From Kiritimatiellia bacterium (GTDB lineage Bacteria > Verrucomicrobiota > Kiritimatiellia > RFP12 > UBA1067), in assembly GCA_016284515.1 (NCBI GenBank), contig JAEEOY010000102.1, forward strand, positions 1 through 52,623: a DNA stretch of 52,623 bases. The letters run 5' to 3'. Made by a program: the position numbers and the translations under genes. This document shows, piece after piece, positions 26,951 through 36,088 of this stretch. Within the stretch, counting starts at the first letter, position 1. Every line of letters begins with the position of its first letter. The notes below the pieces were generated by a model that was not told the origin of the DNA, ran no database searches, and saw only the letters and a list, made by a program, of their open reading frames with translations.

Positions 26951-27688
26951 ATGAAACGAATTGCAGATGCATTTGAAAACGCAAAGTCGCAGGGGCGCGG
27001 CGCATTTGTCGCGTACCTCACAATCGGATATCCGTCGCTCGCCAAATGCGAGGCGGCGATAGACACGCTCGTCTCCGAGGGGGCGGACATCATCGAGCTC
27101 GGCGTTCCGTTCTCCGATCCGTTCGCCGACGGCGCGGTGATCCGCTCCGCGGCGTACGAGGCGCTGAAGCAGGGCGTGACGCTTGCGGACGTCCTCGCGC
27201 TCGCGAAGCGTGTGAGGGCGAAGCATCCGAAGACGGGGCTTGTCCTGTTCTCGTACTACAACCTCCTCTTCGCGAACGGACTCGACCGCTTCGCGGACGC
27301 GGCGGCGGACGCCGGGATCGACGCCGTGCTGGCGGTGGACCTTCCGCTCGAGGAGCGCGAGGAGCTTCTCGCCGTGCTGCGTCCGCGCGGAATCTCCTAC
27401 GTCCCGCTGATCGCACCGAACACTCCGATGGAGCGCGTGAAGGAGAGCGCTAAAGGCCTCGACAACACGTTCCTCTACGTCATCACCGTGAAGGGGATCA
27501 CCGGCGCGCGCAAGGAGCTCCCGTCCGACCTCGCGTCCCGCCTCGACGCGATACGCGCGGCGGTGGAGCTTCCGATAGCCGCCGGCTTCGGCATCTCCAC
27601 GAAGGAGCAGGCGGAGGAGGTCTGCCGCCATGCAGACGGATACATCATCGGGTCCGCGCTCGTGAAGCGCTTCGGCAATGCGTCCTGA
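26951..27688 (+). CDS. trpA: Tryptophan synthase alpha chain, short C-terminus
   Basis: The alpha subunit cleaves indole-3-glycerol phosphate and channels indole to TrpB. Catalytic Glu49 and Asp60 are in place in IELGVPFSDPFADGAV. Further motifs are GLVLFSYYNLLFANG, PLIAPNTP, VITVKGITGAR and AAGFGIST. At 245 residues it is some 20 residues shorter than usual. It stops soon after the phosphate loop (GSALVKRFGNAS) and lacks the final helices normally present. The last 11 bases overlap trpF in another frame. The truncation may be natural compaction; function cannot be judged without a structure. Confidence 0.95.
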   Translation: MKRIADAFENAKSQGRGAFVAYLTIGYPSLAKCEAAIDTLVSEGADIIELGVPFSDPFADGAVIRSAAYEALKQGVTLADVLALAKRVRAKHPKTGLVLFSYYNLLFANGLDRFADAAADAGIDAVLAVDLPLEEREELLAVLRPRGISYVPLIAPNTPMERVKESAKGLDNTFLYVITVKGITGARKELPSDLASRLDAIRAAVELPIAAGFGISTKEQAEEVCRHADGYIIGSALVKRFGNAS

Positions 27689-28256
27689 AATCAAGGTCTG
27701 CGGTGTGAACGACGCCGCGTTCGCCGAGTCCGCGGCGCGCGCGGGAGTGGACTACCTCGGCTTCATCTTCGAGCCGTCCTCTCCGCGCGCCGTCACGGTC
27801 GAGAAGGCGATTGAATGCGGAAAACGGCTTGGAGACGCGGCATCTTGCCGCGTCAGACGTGTCGGCGTCTTTGTGAAGCAGACGACCGCGGAAATCGTCG
27901 AGACAATGCGCAATGCGCGGCTCGACGTCGTGCAGCTCCACAGGCGCGCGACGGAGGAGGAGGTCGCCGCGCTGCGCGCCGCTGGCTTCGAAGTTTGGAC
28001 TCTCGCTGGCGGCGCGCCCGGTGACGGCGTGCTGTTCGACTCGTCGCACGGAGACGGCGAGCGAGGTTTCCGCAGGGGGCCATACAAGGCGATCCTCGCG
28101 GGCGGAATAGGGGAGTCGAACGTCGCGGAGGCGCTTCGGCTCGACCCCGACGTGATAGACGTCAACAGCTCCCTGGAGACCTCTCCCGGCGTCAAGAGCG
28201 CCGACTTGCTCGACCGTTTTCTTTGTCGTTTCGCCTCAGTGCAAATTGGAGTATGA
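27678..28256 (+). CDS. trpF: Phosphoribosylanthranilate isomerase with an internal palindromic repeat
   Basis: TrpF isomerises phosphoribosylanthranilate in tryptophan synthesis. The 192-residue protein keeps IKVCGVND (catalytic Cys), YLGFIFEPSSPRAV, RRVGVFVKQ, DVVQLH, VLFDSSHG (Asp), ILAGGI and IDVNSSLETSPGVKS. The ATG overlaps the end of trpA. Codons for GDAASCRV, in a loop of variable length before RRVGVF, are formed by the palindrome GACGCGGCA-TCT-TGCCGCGTC (27834-27854). The same 24-base unit recurs inverted at 28869-28892, so a mobile palindrome may have inserted here in frame. It is the last gene of the trpBAF unit; a non-coding stretch follows. Confidence 0.92.
   Translation: MRPEIKVCGVNDAAFAESAARAGVDYLGFIFEPSSPRAVTVEKAIECGKRLGDAASCRVRRVGVFVKQTTAEIVETMRNARLDVVQLHRRATEEEVAALRAAGFEVWTLAGGAPGDGVLFDSSHGDGERGFRRGPYKAILAGGIGESNVAEALRLDPDVIDVNSSLETSPGVKSADLLDRFLCRFASVQIGV
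27834..27854. repeat. Palindromic repeat inside trpF
   Basis: GACGCGGCA, loop TCT, TGCCGCGTC. Its reverse complement with three extra flanking bases is identical to 28869-28892. The arms also form the rplL terminator at 38189. Confidence 0.8.
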
Positions 28257-28500
28257 TTCGGAGAGCGAAACTTCGACTTTGCATAATACCCTGTTACATT
28301 CACAGCTGTCATTCCGACTTCCCCATCACGAGAACGTTCGTCGAAATCTCGGTGTCGTCATACGGACTCGGCGGAAGTGGCAAGGCCGCCCCGGCCTTGC
28401 AAAACGGTGGCTTCGTTGCCGCTGCGATTTCTGGTCGAGCGGCGGTCGCGGCAAGCGCTACCTCCTCACGGACCAGCGAGTGACGGCTTGCGGGCCACCG

Positions 28501-28598
28501 TAGGGGGTCCGTCGCTCCGCGACGGACAAGCAATCGCCGCTTCACTGGCGACTACATTCACACTTAATCGCTCCGTCGCGGAGCGACGGAGCCCCCTA
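28501..28598. repeat. 98-bp BIME/MITE-like element with 26-bp inverted hairpin ends
   Basis: The left end (28501-28526) is TAGGGGG followed by TCCGTCGC-TCC-GCGACGGA read as a hairpin sharing one T. The right end (28572-28598) is its reverse complement with one extra G, finishing CCCCCTA. Each end is itself a hairpin with 8-bp arms. The 45-base core carries no gene. Two inverted REP-like hairpins around a short core is the layout of BIMEs or small non-autonomous elements. No clear target-site duplication is seen. Confidence 0.75.
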
Positions 28599-28868
28599 GA
28601 GCGCAGCCATCTCCAAAGCTCCTTGCGGATGCGAAGGGAGCGCAGCGAGCGGAGTGTCCGCACCAAAATCACATTAATCTCTCGACTACTGCCAAATCAG
28701 GCTATTCACCAGTGCACCCCTACCCAAGGAGACGCAGCGTCCCCGCTGCGTCAAGCACGACGGCCGCTGCTAAAGCGATCGGTTGGCGGTCAGAACCTGC
28801 GCCGGTGTCTGCGCCCGGCGGGATGTGTGAATGGAAAATGAAAACTAAGGACTGGCTTTGCAGTTTTG

Positions 28869-28892
28869 GACGCGGCAAGATGCCGCGTCTCC
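28869..28892. repeat. Palindromic repeat, inverted copy of the one in trpF
   Basis: GACGCGGCA, loop AGA, TGCCGCGTC and TCC; identical over 24 bases to the reverse complement of 27831-27854. Confidence 0.8.
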
Positions 28893-28966
28893 TTGTTTTA
28901 CACTTTAGATTCGCTCCCCCGTTTCCATAAATTTGATGAGCTTTCCCCCCGCAGGGCGGGATGATT

Positions 28967-28975
28967 TGGTATAAT
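28967..28975 (+). promoter_or_regulatory. Extended -10 element of rnc (leaderless)
   Basis: TGGTATAAT, ending 7 bases before ATG 28983; no Shine-Dalgarno and no -35 at normal spacing. A C-run/G-run hairpin lies just upstream (about 28945-28960). Confidence 0.7.
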
Positions 28976-28982
28976 AAACGCA

Positions 28983-29636
28983 ATGTCACAGAGCATATTC
29001 GGATACGAGTTCACGAACGGGGCGCTTCTCGAAGAGGCGCTCACTACCCCGTCGTGCCGTCAGAGCGACCCGCAGGTGCGAGACAACCAGCGCCTCGAGT
29101 TCCTCGGCGACGCGGTTCTGGGGCTTCTCGCGGCCGATCTTCTGTACGCGGCGCGTCCGAACGACGCGGAAGGGCAGCTCACCGTCCGCCGCACGCACAT
29201 GGTCTCCGCGCCCGCGCTCTGCGCCGCCGCCGCGAGGCACGACCTCGCCGCGCGGCTGAAGCGCAACAAGGGCGCGGAGCCGCTTCCGGCGAACTCCAAG
29301 ACGCTTGCGGACGCGGTGGAGGCTGTGATCGGCGCGGCATACCTCGACGGGGGGATGCGGGCCGCGAAGGCGGTCTTCGACGCGCTTTCGCTTGCGGACC
29401 TCGCGCGCGACGCGGAGTGGACGGAGAATCCGAAGGGCGAGCTGCAGATGCGCGCGCAGGCGATGACGCCTCCGCGCCATCCGTCGTACCGTCTGCTGAG
29501 GACGGAGGGCAAGGCCCACGAGCCGGTCTTCACCGTGGAAGTGACGGTCGAGGGCATCGGTTCCGCGACCGCCTCTGCGCGCAGCCACAAGGAGGCGGAA
29601 TCCCGCGCCGCCGCAAGACTGCTGACTATGATATAA
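28983..29636 (+). CDS. rnc: Ribonuclease III
   Basis: RNase III cleaves double-stranded RNA such as rRNA precursors. The protein has 217 residues. The endonuclease signature is DNQRLEFLGDAVLGLL, and the second acidic pair lies in LADAVEAVIGAAYLDGG. The C-terminal double-stranded-RNA-binding domain runs from about residue 150 (KGELQMRAQAM) to the KEAESRAAARLL helix. The ATG lies 7 bases after a TATAAT box with no Shine-Dalgarno, so the mRNA is probably leaderless. The stop codon region overlaps the tkt promoter. Expression therefore appears independent of its neighbours. Confidence 0.95.
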   Translation: MSQSIFGYEFTNGALLEEALTTPSCRQSDPQVRDNQRLEFLGDAVLGLLAADLLYAARPNDAEGQLTVRRTHMVSAPALCAAAARHDLAARLKRNKGAEPLPANSKTLADAVEAVIGAAYLDGGMRAAKAVFDALSLADLARDAEWTENPKGELQMRAQAMTPPRHPSYRLLRTEGKAHEPVFTVEVTVEGIGSATASARSHKEAESRAAARLLTMI

Positions 29637-29637
29637 T
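29629..29637 (+). promoter_or_regulatory. Extended -10 element of tkt overlapping the rnc stop
   Basis: TGATATAAT (29629-29637) includes the last codon and stop of rnc. The predicted RNA start is near 29644, 35 bases before ATG 29679. Confidence 0.65.
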
Positions 29638-29678
29638 ATGTACCCCAAAGTTGAAAAGTCGAAAGGCATAGAAACGAA

Positions 29679-31622
29679 ATGAAACTTACCGAAGATCTTC
29701 TGAAGCTCACATCCAACACGGTCCGCTGCCTGTGCGCGGACATCGTCGAGAAGGCGAAGTCGGGGCATCCCGGCGCGCCGATGGGAATGGCGGACCTCGC
29801 GACCGTCCTCTGGCTCAAGCACCTCAACGTCGACCCGAAGGATCCGACGTGGGCGGACCGCGACCGACTCGTCTTCTCGGGCGGGCACGCCTCGTCGCTA
29901 GTCTACGCGCTTTTCCACCTCTCCGGCATGGGCGGGCTCAAGATGGAGGAGCTCATGAACTTCCGCCAGTGGGGCAGCCGCTGCGCCGGACACCCAGAGC
30001 GCGGAGTCACTCCCGGCGTCGAGGTGACGACCGGTCCGCTCGGGCAGGGCATCGCGATGGCCGTCGGCCTTGCGCTTGCGGCGAAGAGGAAGGGCGTCCA
30101 GAACCGCACGTGGGTGTTCTGCGGAGACGGAGACCTCGAGGAGGGCATCTCCCACGAGGCGGCGAGCCTCGCAGGCGCGCTCAAGCTCGACAACATCACG
30201 CTGGTCTACGACTCGAACCGCATCACCATCGAGGGCGCGACCTCCATTGCGATGGCCGACGACGCGAAGAAGCGCTTCGAGAGCTACGGATGGAAGGTCT
30301 TCGAGGTCGACGGACACGACATGGCGGCGATAGACCGCGTGTTCTTGCGCGCCAGGAAGGTCGTCGGCCAGCCCGCGATCGTCATCGCGAAGACGCACAT
30401 CGGATGCGGCGCGCCCACCAAGCACGATACGCCCGACTGCCACGGCTCGCCGCTCGGAGCGGAGGAGCTCGCCGCGACGAAGAAGGCGCTCGGCTTCGAT
30501 CCGGAGAAGAGCTTCTTCGTGCCGGATGAGGTCGCCAACGTTTTCAAGTTCCGCACAATCCAGCAGCACCGCATTGCCAACAAGGCGAAGAAGCTCGCAG
30601 GCGAGCAGGCGCCTGTCGCCGCTCCGGCGCGCAAGGACCTCATGAAGGCGCTTCCAGCGTTCGATCCCGCCAAGACGTATGCGACGCGTGCGGCGTGCGG
30701 CACTGTCATGAATGCGCTCGCGCCGGCGTTCCCCGGGCTCGTCGGAGGCAGCGCGGACCTCGCGCCGTCGAACAAGACGTACCTCAAGGGACTTGGCGAC
30801 GTCGCGCCGGGAGAGTTCTCCGGCAGGAACTACCATTTCGGAATCCGCGAGCTCGCGATGGCGGCGATCGTCAACGGAATCACGGCGTTCGACGGAACGC
30901 TGCGCGGATACGGCGCGACGTTCTTCGTGTTCTCCGACTACTGCAAGCCGGCGATCCGCCTCGCGGCGCTCATGGAGCTTCCGTCCATCTTCGTCTTCTC
31001 GCACGACAGCTACTGCGTAGGCGAGGATGGTCCGACGCACGAGCCGGTCGAGCAGCTCGCCAGCCTCAGGTCCATGCCGAACGTCCGCACGTGGCGTCCG
31101 GCGGACGCGAACGAGACGGCCTACGCGTGGGTCGAGATGCTCATGCGCACGGACGGTCCGAGCTGCATCCTGACGACGCGCCAGAACCTTCCGATCCTCG
31201 AGTGCGTCACGCCCGAGGGAGTCTCGAAGGGCGGCTATGTCGTCTACCAGGCCGGAAAGCAGGACTCCGAGACGATTCTCTTCATCGCCACGGGTTCGGA
31301 AGTGTCGATCTGCATCGAGGCGGCGAAGCGCCTTGCGGCGGAAGGGCGCGGCGTGAGGGTCGCGAGCTTCCCGTGTGTCGAGCGCTTCTACCTCGAGACG
31401 ACGCCGGAGTACCGCTGCTCGGTGATGCCGCAGGAGATGAAGCGCCGCGTCATCGTCGAGGCGGGCGTGAGGTACGGGCTCGACCGCTTCAGGCTCGACT
31501 TCCGCACGACGGCGTTCGTGACGCTCGACCGCTTCGGCGCGTCCGCCCCGTACCAGACGCTCTCCGTGAAGTTCGGCTTCACGCCCGAGAACGTCTACAA
31601 CGTCGCGAAGACGATAGCCTAA
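29679..31622 (+). CDS. tkt: Transketolase
   Basis: The enzyme moves two-carbon ketol units in the non-oxidative pentose phosphate pathway, using ThDP. The protein has 647 residues. Motifs are KSGHPGAPMGMADL, GPLGQGIAMAVG, and the ThDP/Mg motif GDGDLEEGISHEA ending VYDSN. The pyrimidine-domain stretches are GGSADLAPSN and RNYHFGIRE, with EDGPTHEPVEQL and the C-terminal TGSEV. It has its own promoter inside the end of rnc. murJ begins 26-41 bases downstream and may be co-transcribed. Confidence 0.96.
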   Translation: MKLTEDLLKLTSNTVRCLCADIVEKAKSGHPGAPMGMADLATVLWLKHLNVDPKDPTWADRDRLVFSGGHASSLVYALFHLSGMGGLKMEELMNFRQWGSRCAGHPERGVTPGVEVTTGPLGQGIAMAVGLALAAKRKGVQNRTWVFCGDGDLEEGISHEAASLAGALKLDNITLVYDSNRITIEGATSIAMADDAKKRFESYGWKVFEVDGHDMAAIDRVFLRARKVVGQPAIVIAKTHIGCGAPTKHDTPDCHGSPLGAEELAATKKALGFDPEKSFFVPDEVANVFKFRTIQQHRIANKAKKLAGEQAPVAAPARKDLMKALPAFDPAKTYATRAACGTVMNALAPAFPGLVGGSADLAPSNKTYLKGLGDVAPGEFSGRNYHFGIRELAMAAIVNGITAFDGTLRGYGATFFVFSDYCKPAIRLAALMELPSIFVFSHDSYCVGEDGPTHEPVEQLASLRSMPNVRTWRPADANETAYAWVEMLMRTDGPSCILTTRQNLPILECVTPEGVSKGGYVVYQAGKQDSETILFIATGSEVSICIEAAKRLAAEGRGVRVASFPCVERFYLETTPEYRCSVMPQEMKRRVIVEAGVRYGLDRFRLDFRTTAFVTLDRFGASAPYQTLSVKFGFTPENVYNVAKTIA

Positions 31623-31663
31623 TGAGGTTGTAGCGAGTCCCCGAGGGAATGGAGCGAAGCGAA

Positions 31664-33229
31664 ATGAGCAAGGGGACGAGCACCATTAGAAACGTTTTTA
31701 CCGTCGGGGCGTTCACGATGCTCTCGCGCGTGCTTGGGCTCGCGCGGGAGATGCTCCAGTCCCGGCTGATCGGCGCGGGTATCGAGCAGGCGGCGTTCAC
31801 CCTGGCGTTCGCGATTCCCAACATGGCGCGCAAGCTCTTCGGAGAGGGCGCGCTCACGGCGGCGTTCGTTCCGGTCTTCAAGGGCGAGGCGGAGGCGGGC
31901 TCGATGGAGCGTGCGGCGCGGCTTGCGCGCGCGGTGATGACGATGGTGCTGCTGATGCTCGGGGCGATAGTCGTACTCTGCATGGGCGGACTCGAGGTCG
32001 CGGTGCATTTTAGGGACGCGCTGGGGCTTAAGGACACAAAGCGGCTGCTGATAACGATACGCCTGGTCAAGACGCTTCTCCCGTACATGATCTTCATCTG
32101 CGGGGCTGCGTTCGGGATGGGGGTTCTCAATGCGCTCGGACGCTTCAAGGCGTCCAGCTTCATGCCGTGCCTACTGAACTTCTTCTGGATCGGCATCCTC
32201 GCCTGGATTGCCTTCTTCCCCGAAATGCGCCTCGACCAGCGCGTCCACCGCGTGGCGATGGCGATCCTCGTCGCGGGCGCGGCGCAGATGGCGTTCATGA
32301 TGTGGTGCATGCACAAGGCGGGCGTCACGCCGAAGCTGTCCTTCTCCGGATGGGGCGACTCCAAGGTCATTCTCGTCTGGAAGAACCTCGGCATCGCGGC
32401 GCTCGGCGCGGGGGCGATACAGATAAACTACATGCTAGACCAAGTCCTCGCGCAGCTCGCGAGCGGATGGGCCGCGGGGGTAATAGGGTACGCGGAGCGG
32501 CTCATGGACCTTCCGCTCGGCGTGATCGGCGTCGCGTTCGGGACGGTGCTCCTGCCGACGTTCGCGGGGCTCTTCGCGAAAGGCGACGTTGACGGCGCGC
32601 GGGAGGCGCTTGCGTCGTCCGTAAGGTCGCTCATGTTCGTGATGGTTCCGGCGGCGGCGGGGCTCTTCGTCCTCGCGCCGGAGATAACGTCCGTAATCTA
32701 CCAGGGCGGCGCGTTCGACGAAATGGCGACGCTGCGCGTGTCGCGCGCGCTCGCGGTATACGCCGTGGGGCTCGGATTCTTCGGCTTCCAGAAGATGCTC
32801 GTCCCGTGGTTCCAGGCGCAGAACGACATGAAGACGCCGCTGCGCGTTTCGGTTGCGACGGTCGTTATGAACGCGGCGCTCAACATTCTCGCGGTGTGGC
32901 TGCTGCCCGTCGAGTGGCGGCACGTCGGGCTTGCCGCGTCCACGGTCGTCTGCGCGTTCGCGGGGTGCGCTCTGCTTGTCGTTCTCGCGAGGAGGAAGAA
33001 CGGCTCGCTCGGACTTTCCGCGACGATTCGCCCCGTTGCGCTCGCGCTCGCGGCGTCGCTTTTCATGGCGGGCGCAATCGCCGTCGCGCGTCCGTTCGCC
33101 GCGCGTCTTCCGTCCGTCGTCGCGCTTGCGATGCTCATCGCGCTCGGCGCTGCGGTATACGGCGCGGCGTCGCTCGCGCTCATGCCGGAGCAGGTCCGCG
33201 CGCTTCGCTCGCGCCTGCGCAGGCGGTGA
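31664..33229 (+). CDS. murJ: Lipid II flippase MurJ (MviN)
   Basis: MurJ moves lipid II across the inner membrane for peptidoglycan synthesis. The frame also has an ATG at 31649, but GGAG at 31651-31654 is better placed for ATG 31664, giving 521 residues. The N-terminus is canonical (VFTVGAFTMLSRVLGLAREML), as are AFVPVFKGEAEAGS, the GVLNALGRF loop, PLGVIGVAFGTVLLPTFAGL and FGFQKMLVPWFQAQNDMKTP. Hydrophobic segments throughout fit about 14 membrane helices of the MATE/MOP fold. Its presence implies a peptidoglycan wall, informative in a PVC-like organism. The short gap from tkt suggests one transcript. Confidence 0.94.
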   Translation: MSKGTSTIRNVFTVGAFTMLSRVLGLAREMLQSRLIGAGIEQAAFTLAFAIPNMARKLFGEGALTAAFVPVFKGEAEAGSMERAARLARAVMTMVLLMLGAIVVLCMGGLEVAVHFRDALGLKDTKRLLITIRLVKTLLPYMIFICGAAFGMGVLNALGRFKASSFMPCLLNFFWIGILAWIAFFPEMRLDQRVHRVAMAILVAGAAQMAFMMWCMHKAGVTPKLSFSGWGDSKVILVWKNLGIAALGAGAIQINYMLDQVLAQLASGWAAGVIGYAERLMDLPLGVIGVAFGTVLLPTFAGLFAKGDVDGAREALASSVRSLMFVMVPAAAGLFVLAPEITSVIYQGGAFDEMATLRVSRALAVYAVGLGFFGFQKMLVPWFQAQNDMKTPLRVSVATVVMNAALNILAVWLLPVEWRHVGLAASTVVCAFAGCALLVVLARRKNGSLGLSATIRPVALALAASLFMAGAIAVARPFAARLPSVVALAMLIALGAAVYGAASLALMPEQVRALRSRLRRR

Positions 33230-33256
33230 TTTTCGCAAAATTTGGCAAATTCGCAC

Positions 33257-33286
33257 TTGACGGCGAGCGCTCGGATTTGGTAAACT
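33257..33286 (+). promoter_or_regulatory. Promoter of the tRNA-Met gene
   Basis: TTGACG (33257-33262), an 18-base spacer and TAAACT (33281-33286) preceded by TGG. Confidence 0.65.
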
Positions 33287-33317
33287 ACGCGCCTGTTGTC
33301 CCAAATTAGGGCCGAAT

Positions 33318-33393
33318 GGCGAGATAGCTCAGTTGGTAGAGCGCAGGACTCATAAGCCTAAGGTCAAGGGTTCGATCCCCTTTCTCGCCACCA
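33318..33393 (+). tRNA. tRNA-Met (CAT)
   Basis: The 76-base cloverleaf includes an encoded CCA. The acceptor stem GGCGAGA pairs with TCTCGCC; the D-arm is GCTCAGTTGGTAGAGC, the anticodon loop CTCATAA and the T-loop TTCGATC. The anticodon stem CAGGA/GCCTA has mismatches at its first and last pairs (C-A and A-G). It resembles an elongator rather than an initiator tRNA. Confidence 0.92.
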
Positions 33394-33418
33394 ATTTTCA
33401 AAGATGTCAAATACCCCC

Positions 33419-33448
33419 TTGCGCCGAGTGGCGCATTTTTGATATACT
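33419..33448 (+). promoter_or_regulatory. Promoter of the tRNA-Thr/tuf unit, overlapping a terminator
   Basis: TTGCGC (33419-33424), an 18-base spacer and TATACT (33443-33448). The -35 hexamer is also the left arm of the terminator at 33420-33440. Confidence 0.65.
33420..33440 (+). terminator. Intrinsic terminator after tRNA-Met
   Basis: TGCGCC (33420-33425), loop GAGT, GGCGCA (33430-33435) and five T residues (33436-33440). Confidence 0.75.
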
Positions 33449-33473
33449 ATCCGAGCTTTCGTATCAGAAGGAG

Positions 33474-33549
33474 GCCACTTTAGCTCAGTAGGTAGAGCAC
33501 ATCCTTGGTAAGGATGAGGTCGGCGGTTCGATTCCGCTAGGTGGCTCCA
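33474..33549 (+). tRNA. tRNA-Thr (GGT)
   Basis: The 76-base cloverleaf includes CCA. The acceptor stem is GCCACTT/AGGTGGC and the anticodon stem CATCC/GGATG with loop TTGGTAA (anticodon GGT). The T-loop is TTCGATT. It lies 50 bases before tuf, the conserved tRNA-Thr-tuf order. Confidence 0.95.
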
Positions 33550-33599
33550 GAAGGGGCGGAGGCAAAAAGAAGAAAACCACTCACAGGAGTAAATGAGAA

Positions 33600-34811
<1,212 letters not shown>

Positions 34812-34834
34812 AACAACGAGAAGTCCTGTGAGAT

Positions 34835-34860
34835 GCCCGGCCGGAAGTGGCCGGCCGGGC
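34835..34860 (+). terminator. Strong GC hairpin between tuf and rpmG
   Basis: GCCCGGCCGG (34835-34844), loop AAGTGG and CCGGCCGGGC (34851-34860): a perfect 10-bp stem followed by a pyrimidine run (TCTATCTCTC) instead of pure T. It may attenuate transcription or protect the 3' end of tuf mRNA. Confidence 0.6.
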
Positions 34861-34891
34861 TCTATCTCTCACAAGGACGGAGGAACAGGAA

Positions 34892-35041
34892 ATGCGTGAT
34901 CTCGCTATTTTGGCGTGCGGAGAGTGCAAGAACCGCAACTACACGACGACCCGTAACAAGAAGACGATGACGGAGCGTCTGGAGAAGGTGAAGTTCTGCC
35001 CTCACTGCCGCAAGCGCACGGCCCACAAGGAGACTAAGTAA
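34892..35041 (+). CDS. rpmG: 50S ribosomal protein L33 (zinc-ribbon form)
   Basis: The protein has 49 residues. I chose ATG 34892 because GGAGG (34879-34883) is 8 bases upstream and the protein then begins [17 protein letters not shown]. Two CxxC pairs (CGEC and CPHC) identify the zinc-binding form. The ending [10 protein letters not shown] is typical. It is a component of the large ribosomal subunit. It lies between tuf and tRNA-Trp, the usual place. Confidence 0.94.
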   Translation: MRDLAILACGECKNRNYTTTRNKKTMTERLEKVKFCPHCRKRTAHKETK

Positions 35042-35051
35042 GTCTCGCAAT

Positions 35052-35125
35052 AGGGTAGTAGCACAATGGCAGTGCAGCGGTCTCCAAAACCGCCTATGGG
35101 GGTTCGATTCCCTCCTACCCTGCCA
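35052..35125 (+). tRNA. tRNA-Trp (CCA)
   Basis: The 74-base cloverleaf includes CCA. The acceptor stem is AGGGTAG/CTACCCT and the anticodon stem GCGGT/ACCGC with loop CTCCAAA (anticodon CCA). The discriminator is G. It lies before secE, as in many bacteria. It would read UGG, not UGA. Confidence 0.95.
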
Positions 35126-35146
35126 ATCTGAACGGGAATAAAAACG

Positions 35147-35344
35147 ATGAGCTTTTTAAAGAAGACGCAAGAGTATCTCAGCGGTGTCGCAGCCGAGGCC
35201 AAGCGAGTCACATGGCCTGGCAAGACCGAGCTTTGGGAGTCGACGCTCGTCGTCATATCGTTCATTTTCATCCTCGCCGCGACGACGCTCGTCTGCGACA
35301 AGGTGATCGAGCAGTTCATCAGGATCGTCCATCTGGGCGCCTGA
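35147..35344 (+). CDS. secE: Preprotein translocase subunit SecE
   Basis: SecE stabilises SecY in the translocon. The protein has 65 residues, the one-helix form. The amphipathic N-terminal helix (FLKKTQEYLSGVAAEAKRVTWP) carries the conserved KRVTWPG motif. One membrane helix follows (TLVVISFIFILAATTLVCD). It lies between tRNA-Trp and nusG in the standard order. Confidence 0.95.
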   Translation: MSFLKKTQEYLSGVAAEAKRVTWPGKTELWESTLVVISFIFILAATTLVCDKVIEQFIRIVHLGA

Positions 35345-35403
35345 GTCAGGGTTGAGGGAGCTGGGTCGCAAGGGCGCGAGGCTGAATAACTGGAGATAAG
35401 ACG

Positions 35404-36015
35404 ATGGTCAAGCAGTGGTTTGTGCTTCACACTCTAACAGGGCAGGAGAACAAGGCCCAGAAGTCTATCGAGGCCCGCATAAGGCTCGAGCGCATGGAAG
35501 AGTACATCGGCCGGTGCGTGATACCGACCGAGAAGGTGACGGAAAAGCGCAAGGACGGCAGAAAGCACACCGTCACGCGCAAGTTCTTCCCCGGCTATGT
35601 TCTCTGCGAGCTTGCCCTCTACGACGAGTCGAGGGGACTTGACGAGAACGGCAAGAAGGCGATATACGAGCGTACGTGGCAGTTCCTGCGCGAGACCCCG
35701 GGAGTGATCGGGTTCATCGGCGGCGACCGTCCGCAGCCGCTCAAGCAGAGTGAAGTGGATGCAATTCTCCTGGACAAGCCGACTACAGGCGGAGCCCAGG
35801 TGGAGCGTCCGAAGGTGAATTTCTCCGTCGACGAGACGGTGAAGATAACGGATGGCGCGTTCATGGGCTTGACGGGCCAGATCTCAATGGTGGATCCCGA
35901 CAAGGGCAAGCTCAAGGTCGAGGTAGCAGTCTTCGGCCGAAAGGTCCCTGTCGACGTCGAATACTGGCAGGTGGAGAAGGTCTCCGTCGAGGAGACGCTC
36001 GAGCCGGCGAAGTAA
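35404..36015 (+). CDS. nusG: Transcription termination/antitermination factor NusG
   Basis: NusG binds RNA polymerase and couples it to Rho or the ribosome. The protein has 203 residues. The NGN domain is [28 protein letters not shown] and [10 protein letters not shown]. The C-terminal KOW domain begins near residue 140 ([18 protein letters not shown]). The basic loop [12 protein letters not shown] is a little longer than in E. coli. Translation probably starts at ATG 35404; only a weak purine stretch (TGGAGAT) is upstream. rplK follows after 73 bases. Confidence 0.95.
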   Translation: MVKQWFVLHTLTGQENKAQKSIEARIRLERMEEYIGRCVIPTEKVTEKRKDGRKHTVTRKFFPGYVLCELALYDESRGLDENGKKAIYERTWQFLRETPGVIGFIGGDRPQPLKQSEVDAILLDKPTTGGAQVERPKVNFSVDETVKITDGAFMGLTGQISMVDPDKGKLKVEVAVFGRKVPVDVEYWQVEKVSVEETLEPAK

Positions 36016-36088
36016 ACGGCAGGTTTTGCGGTCCGCTACCACCGGGCAGGATCCCCGGGAGGAGCCGCACGAAAGAAGGAAAAGGCAA

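Larger units (their letters stand above)
28257..28982. other. 726-base non-coding, palindrome-rich region between trpF and rnc
   Basis: No convincing gene is present. The open frames here (for example 28377-28841) are translations of repeats. Palindromes are at 28380-28400 (GCAAGGCC/GGCCTTGC), 28501-28526, 28572-28598, 28731-28752 (GACGCAGC/GCTGCGTC) and 28869-28889. TGCGGA and TCCGCA near 28624-28664 bracket another weak fold. I found no rnpB, tmRNA or SRP RNA signature. It looks like a site where short repeats accumulate, although a structured RNA cannot be excluded. Confidence 0.65.

Noticed and set aside
28377..28841. 154-residue coding sequence in the trpF-rnc gap
   Set aside because: It spans the hairpin elements, has low-complexity Arg/Ser-rich translation, no ribosome-binding site and no family resemblance.
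28257..28982. RNase P RNA, tmRNA or SRP RNA
   Set aside because: I looked for their conserved cores and the tmRNA tRNA-like ends and found none.
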